Source: Mastigamoeba balamuthi
Lineage: Eukaryota > Evosea > Mastigamoebida > Mastigamoebidae
Direction: 5' to 3'
Assembly (NCBI GenBank): GCA_902651635.1
Contig: CACRSC010001917.1
Location: 909,068 to 957,111 of the forward strand
DNA length: 48,044 nucleotides
A model generated the notes under the pieces. The model was given only the letters and a program-made list of their open reading frames with translations. It had not been told where the DNA came from and ran no database searches. Position numbers and translations under genes: made by a program. Of the stretch, positions 1 to 12,347 are shown piece by piece. Position 1 is the stretch's first letter. Each line of letters starts with the position of its first letter.

Positions 1-668
1 GGGCCGCACGACCACACAGCGCTCGCAGGAGCGGCCCACCCCCACCCCCCCCCCCCGCCACGCCCGCGGGCGCACCCATGACGAAGTACAGGCACTGCGC
101 GCTGTGGAACGACCAGTAGAGCGTCACGATGAACGGGTGGTTCGCCGTCGACAGGATCTCGCGCTCCGTCTGCACGCGCTTGACCTGCGCACCACGCCGC
201 TCCCGCCGTCAGCAAGCAGCGGCAGCAGCACAGGGAGGAGGAGGGCGGCGCTCCCAGGGGCCCGGCGTGCCTTGTTGCGGTTCATCATCTCCTTCTTGGG
301 CAGCACCTTCATGGCGTAGCAGCGGTCCGTGCCCACGAGCTGCACGAGGTACACGCGGCCCACGTCGCCGCGCCCCAGCAGCTTCAGCCGCTTGAAGTTC
401 CCCGGCGTCATCAGCGCCCCCGCCGCTGCCGTGGGGACGCGCGGCGCACGGCCACACACCCCCCGCCCGGGCCCCGTCAGTAACAGCGCGACGGGGGGCG
501 CGGACCGCCCGGCCCGGTTATGAGCTCATAGACCCGCTTTCCCTCAATTTCGAAGCAAAAGTAGAAATCGGAGAGGGCGCGGGCGTGCACACCGGGGACC
601 GGTGGCTTGGGGGCCTCCGAGGAGGGAGAGCTGGGGGCGGGCTGGGGGTCTGGGGCCACTGCTGCCAT
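1..668 (-). CDS. AGC-family protein kinase, N-terminal part (runs off the window)
   Basis: The model reads exons 668-506, 425-271 and 184-76 on the minus strand; the phases fit (1, 0, then 1). The kinase domain opens with a glycine-rich loop ([13 protein letters not shown]), followed by AMKVLPKK with the ATP-anchoring lysine. After the second junction comes a helix-C segment ([16 protein letters not shown]) and then LYFVM at the hinge. This pattern resembles the NRC-2/Kin82/Fpk1 and phototropin group of AGC kinases, which phosphorylate serine or threonine and often control membrane lipid flippases. The substrate here is unknown. The second intron appears to start with GC. The first exon (start at 668, proline-rich) is joined by phase only and is less sure. 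Catalytic loop, DFG and the hydrophobic tail lie outside the window. Confidence 0.75.
185..270 (-). other. GC-AG intron in the AGC kinase gene
   Basis: The coding sequence ends in AACAAG and continues in GCACGCC; the acceptor is GCGCAG. Joining here gives [15 protein letters not shown], the sequence expected across helix C of this kinase group. No GT donor in the right phase gives this join. Confidence 0.7.
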
Positions 669-1459
669 TGAGCGATCAGTCGTGCTTTGGAAGGGGGTCG
701 GGTTCGTAACACGCTTCTATAAGGTTTTTCTCTTTCAGTGGGAAAATATCTCGGCTGTTGAGGTGGCGACCGAAATCGGCAGCCAGTTGATGAACACCCT
801 AACGAGACATCCGCGCAGAAGAAATCCGATTAATCTAATCACAACAAGTATGATGAATGAGAATTCAAACAACTTCTGCATTCAAGTTCCCCTAAAGAAG
901 AGGGTGTCGAATTTCTCGTCGAATTTATCCTTTCCCCCCTTCATCGAGGAAGGTGCGTGCATAGACTCGGACGAAGTCACATTCGGGACGGGCACATTCA
1001 ATGTTGGGCCCGAGACTTGCATACCCCCAATGAAATAAAGCCAGCCAGGGCCATAGGGGCGCAGATAGGTGACACTTGTATGAACCTACAGATGTGGCTA
1101 GAGTGTATTGTGTCTTGTGTCATCCAGCTGATAGATATCCGGACAATTGACTCCAGGCAGAATCACTTTCCGGCTTTGGAGAGAGTGACTGGGCGGTGAC
1201 TGTGCCTGATCCGCCGGATCCGAGGATATCAGGCGAACTGTCCCTCGGTGAACATCGCGACATGTTCAACATCACACCCAGGTACGGGCACTTTCAGCAG
1301 CATGCAGCATCACGCCTGACGGTTCCATCGCGTGGCGATTCGAAGACCCGGTACAGGAGGGGACCGCACCAACGAAGCCAAGAAGAATCTACGCAACAAT
1401 TTCTCTGAGTACTTCAAACGTAAACCTCTGCACAGCAGACACACCACACAACCCCTCGC
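669..1459. other. Intergenic region between the divergent kinase and phosphoketolase genes
   Basis: AT-richer than the flanking genes. It must hold both upstream regions. A 143-codon plus-strand frame (607-1038) ends in a stop that overlaps AATAAA, but it lacks the GC-rich codon use of the genes here and shows no domain. No gene is supported. Confidence 0.6.
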
Positions 1460-4400
1460 ATGTCGACCACCAAGTCGTTCAGCACCGTCAAGGGCACGCC
1501 CCTCTCGGCCGCGGACGTGGCCCTGACCGAGCGCTACTGGCGTGCTGCCAACTACCTGAGCGTCGGGCAGATCTACCTCCTCGACAACCCGCTGCTCGAG
1601 ACCCCCCTCAAGGCCGAGGACGTCAAGCCCAGGTCCCGCTCCAGCCTCCCTCACCCTCACCCCTCCTCACTCCCCTGCGCACCCGCGGCCCGTGCTGCTG
1701 CCCGAGCATGCGTGAAGCTCGCATCGCGTGGTGGGATCGCGAATGCCGTTGCTCTGCTGTGTGGGGTTTTGTATTTTTGGTGATACACGTGGCGCCACAA
1801 CTCTGCCCCCTCTTTACGTTTGCCTCCTGCGAGCGGCTTCGCCGGGTCCCACCAGCGTCCCCCCCGCACCCCCTTTCTTCTTTCCGCAACGCGTTGTGCG
1901 ACCACCGTGACTCACAATGTCGGGTGGAGCAAATAATGTGGCCGTCGGTTGCTCTCATTTGCTCTGCTTTGCATTTTCCCGATACACTTGTTCTTTGTGG
2001 CCGGAACGCGGAGAAGCCGCAAGTCCAAAGAGTGCGGGCTCATCACCGGGTGGGTGGGTGCGCGCGCCACTGCAGGCTGCTGGGGCACTGGGGCACGACG
2101 CCGGGGCTCAACTTCATCTACGTGCACCTGAACCGCGTGATCAAGAAGAACGACCTGAGCGTCATCTACATCTGCGGGCCCGGGCACGGAGGCCCCGGCA
2201 TGGTGGCCTGCACGTACCTCGAGGGCACCTACAGCGAGTACTACCCGTCGATCGGCGAGGACAGGGCCGGCATCAAGGCCCTCTTCCACCAGTTCTCGTT
2301 CCCCGGCGGCATCCCCAGCCACGCGGCGCCCGAGACGCCCGGGTCCATCCACGAGGGCGGCGAGCTGGGCTACGCTGTCAGCCACGCCTTTGGTGCCGCC
2401 TTCGACAACCCCGACCTCATCGTCGCCTGCGTCGTCGGAGGTGCGCTCTCGCCGCCTCCGGAGAGGGAGGAGGAGGGGGGGTTGGCGGGTCGTTCTTCCT
2501 CGTGGGGTTGCGCGAGAGGTTTCATTGGCCGTTGATCTGCCGTTGATTTAATATCCTCAGGTCATTTGATTCCAATTTATGAATTTCCCATTTGCGCTGT
2601 CGGCTCAGCGAGTTGATTATCCGATGCGGGTTGAGCAACACACGCATGTGCAAGGGGTGTCCGTCTGTCATGCGTGGACGAGGGACACAGGCTCAGCCCT
2701 ATTCGCCGTTGCAGACGGGGAGGCCGAGACGGGGCCGCTGGCGTGCAGCTGGCACTCGGTGAGGTTCCTGAGCCCAGTCACGGACGGCGCAGTGATCCCC
2801 ATCCTGCACCTCAACGGCTACAAGATCGCCAACCCCACGCTGCTCTCGCGCCTGACCGACGAGGAGCTGACGGCCCTCTTCACGGGCTACGGCTACACGC
2901 CCTACTTCGTCGAGGGCTGCGAGCACACGGAGATGCACCAGGCGATGGCCGCCACGCTCGACGCCATCGTCGCCGAGATACTCAAGTTCCAGAAGGAGTG
3001 CCGCGCCTCGGGCAAGCCGCGCCTGTGGAAGTGGCCCATGATCATCCTGCGCAGCCCCAAGGGCTGGACGGGGCCCGACTCGATCGACGGCAAGAAGTGC
3101 ACCGACTTCTGGCGCTCGCACCAGGTGCCCATCGCCGAGGTCCGCACGGTGCCGCCGCACGTGAAGATGCTGGAGGACTGGCTCAGGAGCTACAGCCCCC
3201 AGGAGCTCTTCGACAAGGACGGCCGCCTGATGCCCGAGCTGCGCGCGCTGAGCCCGACGGGGCTGCACAGGATGGGCGCCAACCCGCACGCCAACGGCGG
3301 GCTGCTGCTCAAGGACCTGCGCATGCCCGACTTCCGCGACTACGCCGTCAAGTTCTCGACGCCCGGGACGGCCGTCGAGGAGTCGACCAAGATCGCGGGC
3401 AACTTCGTCAGGGACATCATGAAGCTCAACGCCGACGCGCGCAACTTCCGCGTGTTCGGGCCCGACGAGACGGCCTCGAACCGCCTGCAGAGCGTGCTCG
3501 AGGTGACCAAGCGCACGTGGATGCTGCCGATGCTGCCCGAGGACGAGGGCCTGAGCCCCGACGGCCGCGTCATGGAGATCCTCAGCGAGCACACGTGCGA
3601 GGGCTGGCTCGAGGGCTACCTGCTCACCGGCCGCCACGGCTTCTTCTCGTGCTACGAGGCCTTCATTCACCTTGTGCGGCCCTCTCACACGGCCGGCCCC
3701 TCTGCTCTGTCTGACGCCTGCGCGCATTCAGATCGACTCGATGTTCAACCAGCACGCCAAGTGGCTCAAGGTCACGCGGCACATCACGTGGCGCAGGCCG
3801 ATACCGTCGCTGAACATCCTGCTGACGTCGCACGTGTGGCGCCAGGACCACAACGGGTTCAGCCACCAGGACCCGGGGTTCATCGACCACGTCGTCAACA
3901 AGAAGGGCGAGATCGTCCGCGTGTACCTGCCGCCCGACGCCAACTGCCTGGTCAACACGGTGGACCACTGCCTGCGCAGCAAGCACTACGTCAACGTCAT
4001 CGTCGCCGGCAAGCAGCCCGCGCTGCAGTGGCTCGACATGGACTCGGCCATCAAGCACTGCACGATGGGCCTCAGCATCTGGAGGTTCGCCTCCAACGAC
4101 AACGGATCGGACCCCGACGTGGTGCTCGGCTGCTGCGGCGACGTACCGACGCTCGAGACGCTGGCGGCGGTCGACATCCTGCGCAAGCACCTGCCGACGC
4201 TGAAGCTGCGCGTGGTCAACGTCGTCGACCTCATGAGGCTGCAGCCCGCCAGCGAGCACCCGCACGGCCTGCGCGACAAGGAGTTTGAGAGCATCTTCAC
4301 GACCAACAAGCCCATCATCTTCTGCTTCCACGGCTACCCGTGGCTCATCCACAGGCTGACGTACAGGCGCTCGAACCACAACAACCTGCACGTGCGCGGC

Positions 4401-4655
4401 TACAAGGAGGAGGGCACCACCACGACGCCCTTCGACATGTGCGTGTTGAACCAGATCGACCGCTTCCACCTCGTCGACGACGTCCTGGAGCGCCTGCCCG
4501 AGAGGTTCGCCGCGCAGGGCCAGGGCGCGTACATCAAGCAGCTCATCGGCGAGAAGCTTATCGAGCACAAGCTCTACATCCAGCAGACGGGCGAGGACAT
4601 GCCGGAGATCCGCAACTGGCGCTGGCCCTACGGAAACCTCCCCGCAGCCATCTGA
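1460..4655 (+). CDS. Xylulose-5-phosphate/fructose-6-phosphate phosphoketolase
   Basis: Exons 1460-1632, 2076-2440, 2715-3673 and 3732-4655 join in phase to 806 residues, the usual length of the family. The enzyme splits xylulose 5-phosphate (and usually fructose 6-phosphate) with phosphate, giving acetyl phosphate plus glyceraldehyde 3-phosphate or erythrose 4-phosphate, with thiamine diphosphate. Visible family motifs are [13 protein letters not shown] near residue 60, GPGHGGPG near 92, [14 protein letters not shown], the diphosphate-binding GDGEAETGP (split by the second intron), [15 protein letters not shown], and CCGDVPTLE near the C-terminus. There is no obvious targeting peptide, so it is probably cytosolic. 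The family is mainly bacterial and fungal; three spliceosomal introns show that this copy is a resident nuclear gene. No acetate kinase or phosphotransacetylase lies in the window. Substrate preference cannot be read from sequence. Confidence 0.95.
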
Positions 4656-5141
4656 GACAGACGATCTGCCCTAACTGAGAGACCTTCCCCCAGATGCTGC
4701 CGATCCCTTTCCCCGAATCCCCTTTTTCGTATTTTCAATGAACACGATGACTTAGGCCATCTCCAAAAATGCTGATCATCTGCATCTTCGTATGAGGCAT
4801 CACCGTTGAGAGAATACGTGGGGACAAGATGCAACGAGAAAGACTTGAGCCCACATCACATGGTCGTCTTTACCACACGAAATTCAAGCAATCACTCTGG
4901 TTTAGCAAGAATAGTTGTTACCCTGTTCCCCCTGCCATACGGTAGCCCTGTGGTCAGTAAGCGGACCGCGTGGCTGCTGCATCCAATCACGAGAGGCTCT
5001 GGGCAAGAAACTGAGATGCCATTCGATCTCAGGTGTTTCTGATGTTCCTTGATTTCCCCTTGAACCAGCTACAGATGAGCTGTCACAGGCGAGCAAAGGT
5101 CAAATGAACAGCAAGAGAGTGTATGTGAGAGTTAAGCAGCT
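4656..5141. other. Convergent intergenic region
   Basis: Lies between the 3' ends of the phosphoketolase and helicase genes. AT-richer, with short frames only and no clear polyadenylation hexamer. Nothing further is seen. Confidence 0.6.
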
Positions 5142-8100
5142 TCACGTGCGGTTGTTGATGGCGTCCCTCGTCCTAGTGATGTCCTGCGGACTCAAGTGAA
5201 CGCGAACACTCGCGAGGTCGCCTTCCAGCCTTTTGAGCAGCCCCTCCACTTGGTCAGGGGCAACATTCTGGACCAGGTACCTCGCAACCTCCCTGCCTTT
5301 AACGATACCCTGGGCGGTCATGATCTCGTCCTGAGAGAAGAATATCTTGCCAGCTTGCGGGCTAAACGGGCACACGCGGACATGGGCGTGTGCGGCTTTG
5401 CTGTTGTCGGCCGCCTGAAAGCACAGACCACAGAATCTCGTTTCGCACAGTGTGCACTTGACAGCGCAGCACTCATCGAAGTCGAGAAATACGTGCCCCT
5501 TGGGACACTTGGAGACGAGCAGGTTGTCTTGGATGTACGTGATGTGCTGATCGGCCCCGAGGCTGTACTGGTACGTTTCACATGAATCCCCCACATGCGC
5601 TGGTACAACCCGATTTTTCTGCAGCGAGCACCTCAAGCAGTACCGCGCAGAACACAAACCACACTCAACCACCTGACCACCTGCTTTCCTCTGCTCTTGG
5701 ATACTTGGCTCTGTTGAAGGCGCCGGCAAAATTCTGGGCCACGGATGCCACATAGAGTTTCGTGAGTTTGTGTGGGTGGAACGGGGAAAAGGACTGTGCG
5801 TACTGGTTGCAAATTGGAGAAGGACAGCCGACGTAGAGCTGACTATGGCTGGTCAGGAAGGAGGCGCGGGACGAGAGGCGGAGCGACTCAAGGGCGGCAG
5901 GGCCGCCGGACGTAATGTCGGCGAGGGCCATCTCGCCCTTTTTGCAGACCGGACAGATTGTGGGCACTTGTGGGGGCGAGCCCGGGATGGTGAGGAACTG
6001 CGCGATGCAGGCGTCGCAGATACGGCACCCACATAGGCGCAGCGACGATAAATCGTCGAAGCAGATGCCGCATTGATCCCCTCCGCCCTCTTTGCGCTTT
6101 GCAAAGTGCGGGCGCAGCACCGTCTCGGCTGCATCCAGAGCAGCAGCTGCTCCGAAGGCGTGAACGCGCGTCTGAATGAGCCGCAGGTCTACGATCCCTG
6201 CGGTATTGCTCAGCTTCCGGACGGCCGCCTCGACGGCCTGATGGTGGGAGCGGGCGATGACCCAGACACGGGGCTCGCCGCGTGCCTGCACCAGTGCCAC
6301 CGATCTGCGGACTTGATCGACGCCGCGCGCGATGTTCTCGGCTGTGTCTCCGAAGACACGTACGGAGCTCGTACCCGGGCTGGCCTCGACGCAGATGGCA
6401 TTCCCTTCGCCGCGCTCAACCTCACGGAGAAGTGAGAGGCCGTACTCGCTGAAGAGCAGCTTGGCCTCGGCGGGAGAGACCTCGATCAACTCACTGCGGT
6501 TGGTAGCCTGCTCGATCTGTCGCGCGAGTTGCTCGAGGATCTCCCGGCTCGGCGCACTCAGCTCGATGTGGCAGTGTTGCCCGCTTGTGCTCTGCGAGAG
6601 AACGCGGACGCCGCGAGCTCTGGCACGGCGCAGCACGGCGACGAGCTCCGACTGCCTCGCTGCCGCGATGCCCACCGAGATGGCGTCGCGCACGCCGCGG
6701 GCAGAGACCGAGAGCGCATAACACTTCTCCAGGCGGTAGGGCTGCCCGTTGCGCGGTGGTTGCTGAACAACAGCCGCGACGGTGCGAGGGTCCTCGGCGA
6801 TGGCCTGCACGTTCGCTGGTTCTACGAAGTACGTGAGGCCTCCGCGCAGCTGAGCCTCGTCGAACCACGATGCCTGCGCGAGGTTACGGACGAGCTCGCG
6901 TGGCAGAATAGACCTGAAGTACTTCATCTCCTGTGCCAGCGTAGGCGCCTGCTGCATCGCCTCTTGAGTTGCCGGTTTCCGGTGCACGAAGACGGACGAG
7001 GGCCTCGGAAGCCCACCGGCCTCGAGTTCAGAGGCCACTGCCTCCTCATCGTCCTCGCGCGGTATACTATCGAGGAACACCTTGAACTGGTTGGCACGCT
7101 CGTCGCGCGGCTGGTCCGTGTCGAACAGTGCGCCGTTGCCTTTCAGAAGCGGCCGTTTGTCCTTCTTCCCCGGCTCTGTGGGCAGTCGCCCGACGGGCCT
7201 CACTATGGCGAGGGCGTATCTGCCATGCCGCACCGCACTGTTGGTGTTCGAGAAGGCGGCGAGGACGAAGTTGGCGTCGAGGGCGCTCTCGTATGTGGCG
7301 CTGGCACGGCACTCCGATGGCCCGTTGGCCCACGTGAGGCGAATCATACCACTCATGCCCTGGAACGACCTTGTCTCCTCCTGCGTACCGCACGCTACGC
7401 ATGCGAGAACGTCCTCGTTGGCGGCCAACAATAGCTGCACGGCACGCGCGGCCACGCTGGGCGAATCGAAGACGACACGAGCGACTTTCGTCGGTCCGGA
7501 ACTCAGTACATAGTTCAGTGTGCGGAACCGCCCGCACTTGGCCACGAGCGCCCGCACAGAACTGTCGGGTATCTCACTGCGCAGAGTAACAGCGGCGCTG
7601 ATGAACTGGTGGGGGCCAAGGAGGAAGTGCATCACTCCTCCAGAGCCCCACGCGATTCGCACGCCCCCAGCCAGCTCTGTCTCGCGCAGCTCGCAGGCGA
7701 CGCCGCGGGCTACCTCTTCGAGATTACGCTCGACAGCACCGCGTACGGCCTGTCCGCGGCTGCGGGGGCACACGACGTCGATGCGGTCGTTCGTGGCCTC
7801 GATAGAGCAGTTGTGTTCGCCCTCGAAGAGCTCCGCAGCCACCCCGAAGCTGCCAATGAAGGCTCGGACAACAGCATTGGGACGGACAAACGAGAGAGAC
7901 ACAAGCGGCTCGGGCTGCTTATCGACCAGCGCCAGGATTGGAGCGTAGCTCTCTGCAAGCCACTGGCGCTCTATGGGCGTGATGCCACAGAGGTATGTGC
8001 TCGTTCCACGCAGCACCTCTGCGAAGACGATGACACGCGGCAAGGCGGCCCTCCTGACCGCAGAGTTCGGGTGGAGAGGAGCGACGACAGGGAACCGCAC

Positions 8101-11100
8101 GGCATTGTACACACCACCATCGCTCAGAACAGCGACGTTGAGGACAAGTGCGTCGAGAGCCATTCGCTGCAAGTCCTCGTCAGTGGGCTGGAGGGCCTGC
8201 TGCCGAACACTCCACAGCCCTGCCCCCTCAAGCCCAGCCTGCAGATCCCTGGCTGTTTTGCTCACACTCAGTAGCGATGCCAAATCCACTTTGTGCTCCT
8301 TGCACCACGCCTCCATCTTCTGCTTTCTTTCCTTCTGCTGTTGCTCCTTCATCTGCCTTGTGTTCGTCCACACATCGAAGTAGGGGCACGAGCTGACCAC
8401 GCTCCACGCGCGCGCGAGGTCTCCCTTTGCAACCGGAGCGGTCTGCTCTTTGGTGGTAGCACCTTTCTCCGTGGAGTCAGCGCCCGAGAGGAGATCCTTT
8501 GACACCGGGATGAGGCCTGCGAGCACACATGCGGCCTCTCCGAGTCCTCTCTTGCAGGCACCAACGAGCATGTTCACAACTCCAGGGTCCTGCTGCAGCT
8601 GCGCGATGGCCCTTCCGAGGGAGCTAAGCTCCCAACGTCCAGACTTGTTCTTCGTAATGGCCCCCAACAGCTCAAGCTCGTCGCGGGCGTGTCCGAGGGC
8701 CTCGGTACGTGGGCGCTCAATCCAATTGAAGCTCTCGGGCTCGAAATTGAAAAGCATGAGACTGACGTACGTGATACTCATGGGCAGCCGCAGCAGTTCA
8801 GGGACGACCGACGGTGCCATCAGTTGCATATCGTTCCTGCTGTACAGCCGCACACACGTTCCTGGGCACGTGCGACCCGCACGTCCACAGCGCTGGTCCG
8901 CCGATGACTGCGTGATGGGTAACAGGCGCAGCGACCGTGTGTTCCTGTGCAAATCGTAGACGAGTCCCTTGGCAAGCCCGCAGTCGACAACGTGGCTCAC
9001 GCCCTCGATCGTCAGCGACGTCTCGGCAATGTTCGTCGAGTAGATAACCTTACGCACATCGTCGGACCCAAGACACAGCACGCTGGCCTGCACCGCCTTG
9101 CTGAGCCCACCATGCAGCGCGAGCGGCAGGACCCGGGTGGTCCCACGTCTCGCCAGGATGGCGGAAACTCCTGGACTGCGGCAGATTGTAGACTGGGTCT
9201 GAGTTACTGCGCGTTCCGTGTCACGCTGCGTTGGTAGGAAGCAGAGAATGTGGCCCTGATCCTCGCTAGAACAGAGGATACGCCTGACCTCCTCTACGGC
9301 CCTCTCGGTGACCGCGTGGCAGTCCTCGATGGCAAAGAGCGAGCCGAGCGTCGGGCGGAACTCCACGGCCACGGGGAAGAGGCGTCCCGGAATCTCGAGG
9401 ATGGGGCACTTGCCCAGGTAGTTAGAGAACTGCTGCACGTCGATGGTCGCGGACGCCACGATAAGCCGCAGTTTTTTGAACTGCGGTAGCAGCCTCTTGA
9501 TGACTCCGAGTAGGAGGTCGGTTGTGGCGTTGCGCTCGTGCGCCTCGTCCACAACGATGGCCGCACACTTGTTCAGAATCTCGTGAGTGCTTGTTCCCTC
9601 CGTGCACAGGTCCCGCAGCAGGGCCGTCTCTGTCATGTAGACGATGCGCGCCTCGTCCTTCACTAACCGGCGGCGGCCAGCAACGAAGCCCACAGTCTGG
9701 CCGTTGCATTTGCCCTTAAAGTGTCCAGCACTCCACTCCTCCTGCACGCGGTCAGCCAGTGCGCGGGCTGCGACCTCGCGGGGCTGTGTGCAGATCACGC
9801 GGCGCCCCTCGTAGCCCTCCATGTCCGCTATGTACGCAGGTAGCTGCGTTGACTTGCCGCTGCCCGTGCTTCCGCGCACGACAACGGCCTGCGATGTGCG
9901 GAGCACGTCTTCCAGCTCCGTGCGCTTGCCCAGCGCTGGCAGGTGGTGCTCGAGGCGGTACAGCTCGCGGTTGATCCTGAACATGAGTTCCGGGCTCTGT
10001 GAGTCTTTGGGCATCTGCTGGTCCTGCAGCTCTTTCAGCCTCGCCAGCGTCTCGGTGATGACGGTGCGCTGGGCGAGGGCCTCGCTGCACCTCTGGTCCC
10101 AGGCCATCCACTGAGCGAAGTCATCTGGCCAGCGCCTCTCGAGATCCTCGTCCATCCAGGTATCGAGGCCTGTCGGGCAGGGAGTAGCGTTGGCTTTGTT
10201 CCTCAGCGTCGCGCGGGCCTCACGGCGCCGCTCCTCGAGCTCGTGGCAGTGCTCGTCGAATTTCATGATCTCCGTTTCAACCTTACGTTTGGGCCAGTGG
10301 AACGATGTCGGTGGGTGAACGGGAGCTGAGACAACGCCCATCTTCGGAGACAACGAGGCGCTTCCCGGGCTGGGGGACTTGGCTTCCACGGGCTTTAGCG
10401 GCTGTGCAACGGGAAGGATCTTCTGGGATTCGGGAGTTGTGATCTTCTTGAAGCACTGGGCTGCTGGTTTGAGCTGTGCGACTGGACCGAGCCCAGGAGA
10501 AGAGGGTGCCTTGGGGCTTGATGGACTCTGGTCCTTTGGTGGCCGGGGCGGCAGCGGAGGTGGAGTGATCGGAACCTGAGGGACCGGACACTGGATCACG
10601 GGGCTTGGGGCCCGTCGCTGCGGGTGTTGCGGCGGTGGGGAGGAATGTGCCTTCGCCAGAGGGGGTTGGTGTACCTGGAAGACAGCACCCAGGTGGTGAC
10701 GAGTCTCCCGTAGCACCGCACAAATGTTGTCCAGCAGCTGAACAAAGTCTTCTGCGCTGATGACCTCAACTCCGTGGCTCTGGGGATTACACAGTATCCG
10801 AACTTGGTGCAGCTTGTTGACAGCGTTCGTGCTCACGGTACCCGGGTACCCCTTCAGGCGGTCGATCCGCTGGAAAAGGGTACCTTGGTCATCGACAACA
10901 CCAGCAACTCGTAGAAGGCGGGAGACGATAACCTCTAGAACGTCACGCAGGGTCCGTGCTGTGAGTTTCCACTGGCTTTGCTTGCTGGCGTGCTTTGGTA
11001 GGATGTCCAGTGATATCCTAAGCCGGTTGGCCACCTCCTGATCTCCAATTTGGCCCAGCTGCAGCTCCATCGTCTCACGCGCAACGGTGATCCTCTGCTG

Positions 11101-11142
11101 GAGCAGAGCGACCTCGTCGTACGAGGTGGGATTACTGAGCAC
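5142..11142 (-). CDS. DEAH-box RNA helicase fused to a RING-IBR-RING ubiquitin ligase module
   Basis: Exons 11142-5752 and 5672-5142 join in phase 0 across a 79-bp intron, giving about 1,973 residues. The order is: a helical N-terminal region (about 55-150) with R-x7-H (RILCNPQSH) resembling DUF4145/HEPN domains; a proline-rich linker (about 165-290); the helicase core with GSTGSGKST (about 421), DEAH (about 531), SAT, and QRCGRAGR (about 750); a long middle region; RING1 (CGICFDDL near 1689); an IBR split by the intron; and a Cys/His-rich RING2 (KCPKGHVFL, CTLCETRFCGLC). The helicase plus C-terminal RBR resembles plant DEAH11/DEAH12. Such a protein should unwind or remodel RNA using ATP and transfer ubiquitin through the RING2 cysteine. 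The biological target is unknown. The N-terminal domain call is inference. The start is the first ATG of the frame. Confidence 0.9.
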
Positions 11143-11805
11143 AGACTATGTGAGAACGGCCTAAGCTTGAGCGGAGGAAGAGCATACAATCTACTCATGC
11201 TGGCGATGCGAGACTGTGTTTGCTCTCAATTCTTCTTGATGTAAGCTCTCCGACTCTGCGTTTGGGGTATGGGATTTTGAAATGAAGGGTTGTGTATACA
11301 GCCAAAGCTGTTCTATCAGTTTGCAAGATTCAGTATCTCCAATAAAACACAGCTTTTTCCCGAATACGGTTGGTTGTAGAATGTTCTACAAGAAAAATAT
11401 CAAGCGTCATAGGGTGCAGTATTGGTGCATTCTATTTCAGCTGGGCAATCATCAGAACATCGGCGTACCAATCACGCAGCCCCAGAGGTCTATGATGCCG
11501 AGCACTGGTGGATCAGCAGACCTGGACTGCCGGAATTCCGAGCCAAGGGAGTCCGTGGGTGGCTCAGTGACGGAGCACGATAATGTGATTCAGTCTGAGA
11601 TTATTTGTTTTGATGACGTTTTCACATATCTTTCTGACGTAACACACCCATACGGCAAGGAAAACGCTCACGAGCTCTTGCTAACCTCGGCGCAGAAGAA
11701 AAGCACGGAATTCACAAGAATAGTATATCAAAAATTGCGGTCGGCGTTTATAGACAACAACAGTCACGGAATGACATTAGCATGAGGTCAGAATTACGTA
11801 AGGTA
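11143..11805. other. Intergenic region, no supported gene
   Basis: AT-rich upstream region of the helicase gene. A 167-codon plus-strand frame (11282-11785) is present but has mixed codon use and no recognisable domain, so it is not called as a gene. Confidence 0.5.
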
Positions 11806-12347
11806 CTTTTCCAATGATTCTCTCCGTCCGACGTTCTCAGAAAACCGACACACGACGCAGGCGGATGTGCGCCTGCCGCTCAATGGCGACACCACGGGGT
11901 TCACCAAGTAGGTCGGCCTGACGCCACACAAGGGCCGCGCGGAGCTCAGCGTCTCCGTCTTCATACCTCCGGTGCGCCCACCCTTTCTCGCCCCCTTCTC
12001 ATAGCGCCAAATTCGCCAGTGCCTCCTGCGAGGTGCCATACGTCTACTCTGTCGACCCTCAGAGGCATTGTGTTTTTTCATCCTACTTTTTCCTCCCTCC
12101 GATCCTCTTGTGTTCTTCTGCGCTGCCGCAGGCGGGTCGCCCGACTTCGTCGCACCCGAGGTGCTCTACAGCAACGCTCATCGCCAAGATGGTGGACCCC
12201 AAGAAGAGACTGACCGTCCGCGAGTGCCTCGAGCACCTGTGGCTCACGAGCAACAGATCACCGCCTCCACACCGGCGGCATCCCCGCTTGTGGCCCCGTT
12301 ACGAACCGCTCCTGAGAGGCCTCTCGTGGCACAGAGAACTCTCATGA
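11806..12347 (+). pseudogene. Decayed copy of the C2-CAMK kinase gene at 17.3-19.2 kb
   Basis: This stretch matches the minus-strand kinase gene A from before its fourth exon through to just past its stop codon. It keeps the end of the C2-like domain (ADVRLPLNGD, GFTK) but has an in-frame TAG at 11909-11911 where gene A has TGG. After the intron remnant it jumps to GSPDFVAPEVL, so the kinase lobes up to the activation segment are gone. A GCGGG found at both edges in gene A marks the likely deletion joint. A second deletion near 12176, matching about 179 bp of gene A (17520-17698), and a 6-bp loss precede DPKKRLTVRECLEH. The 3' flank of gene A is also recognisable. It cannot make a working kinase. 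Confidence 0.88.

Noticed and set aside
607-1038. 143-codon plus-strand frame whose stop overlaps AATAAA
   Set aside because: It overlaps the kinase first exon, has AT-rich codon use unlike the real genes, and shows no domain.
2699-3727. Long open frames antisense to the phosphoketolase
   Set aside because: Shadow frames caused by GC-rich third positions; the plus strand has full family motifs.
11282-11785. 167-codon plus-strand frame upstream of the helicase gene
   Set aside because: No domain, AT-rich, no splice partner; most likely chance in the intergenic region.
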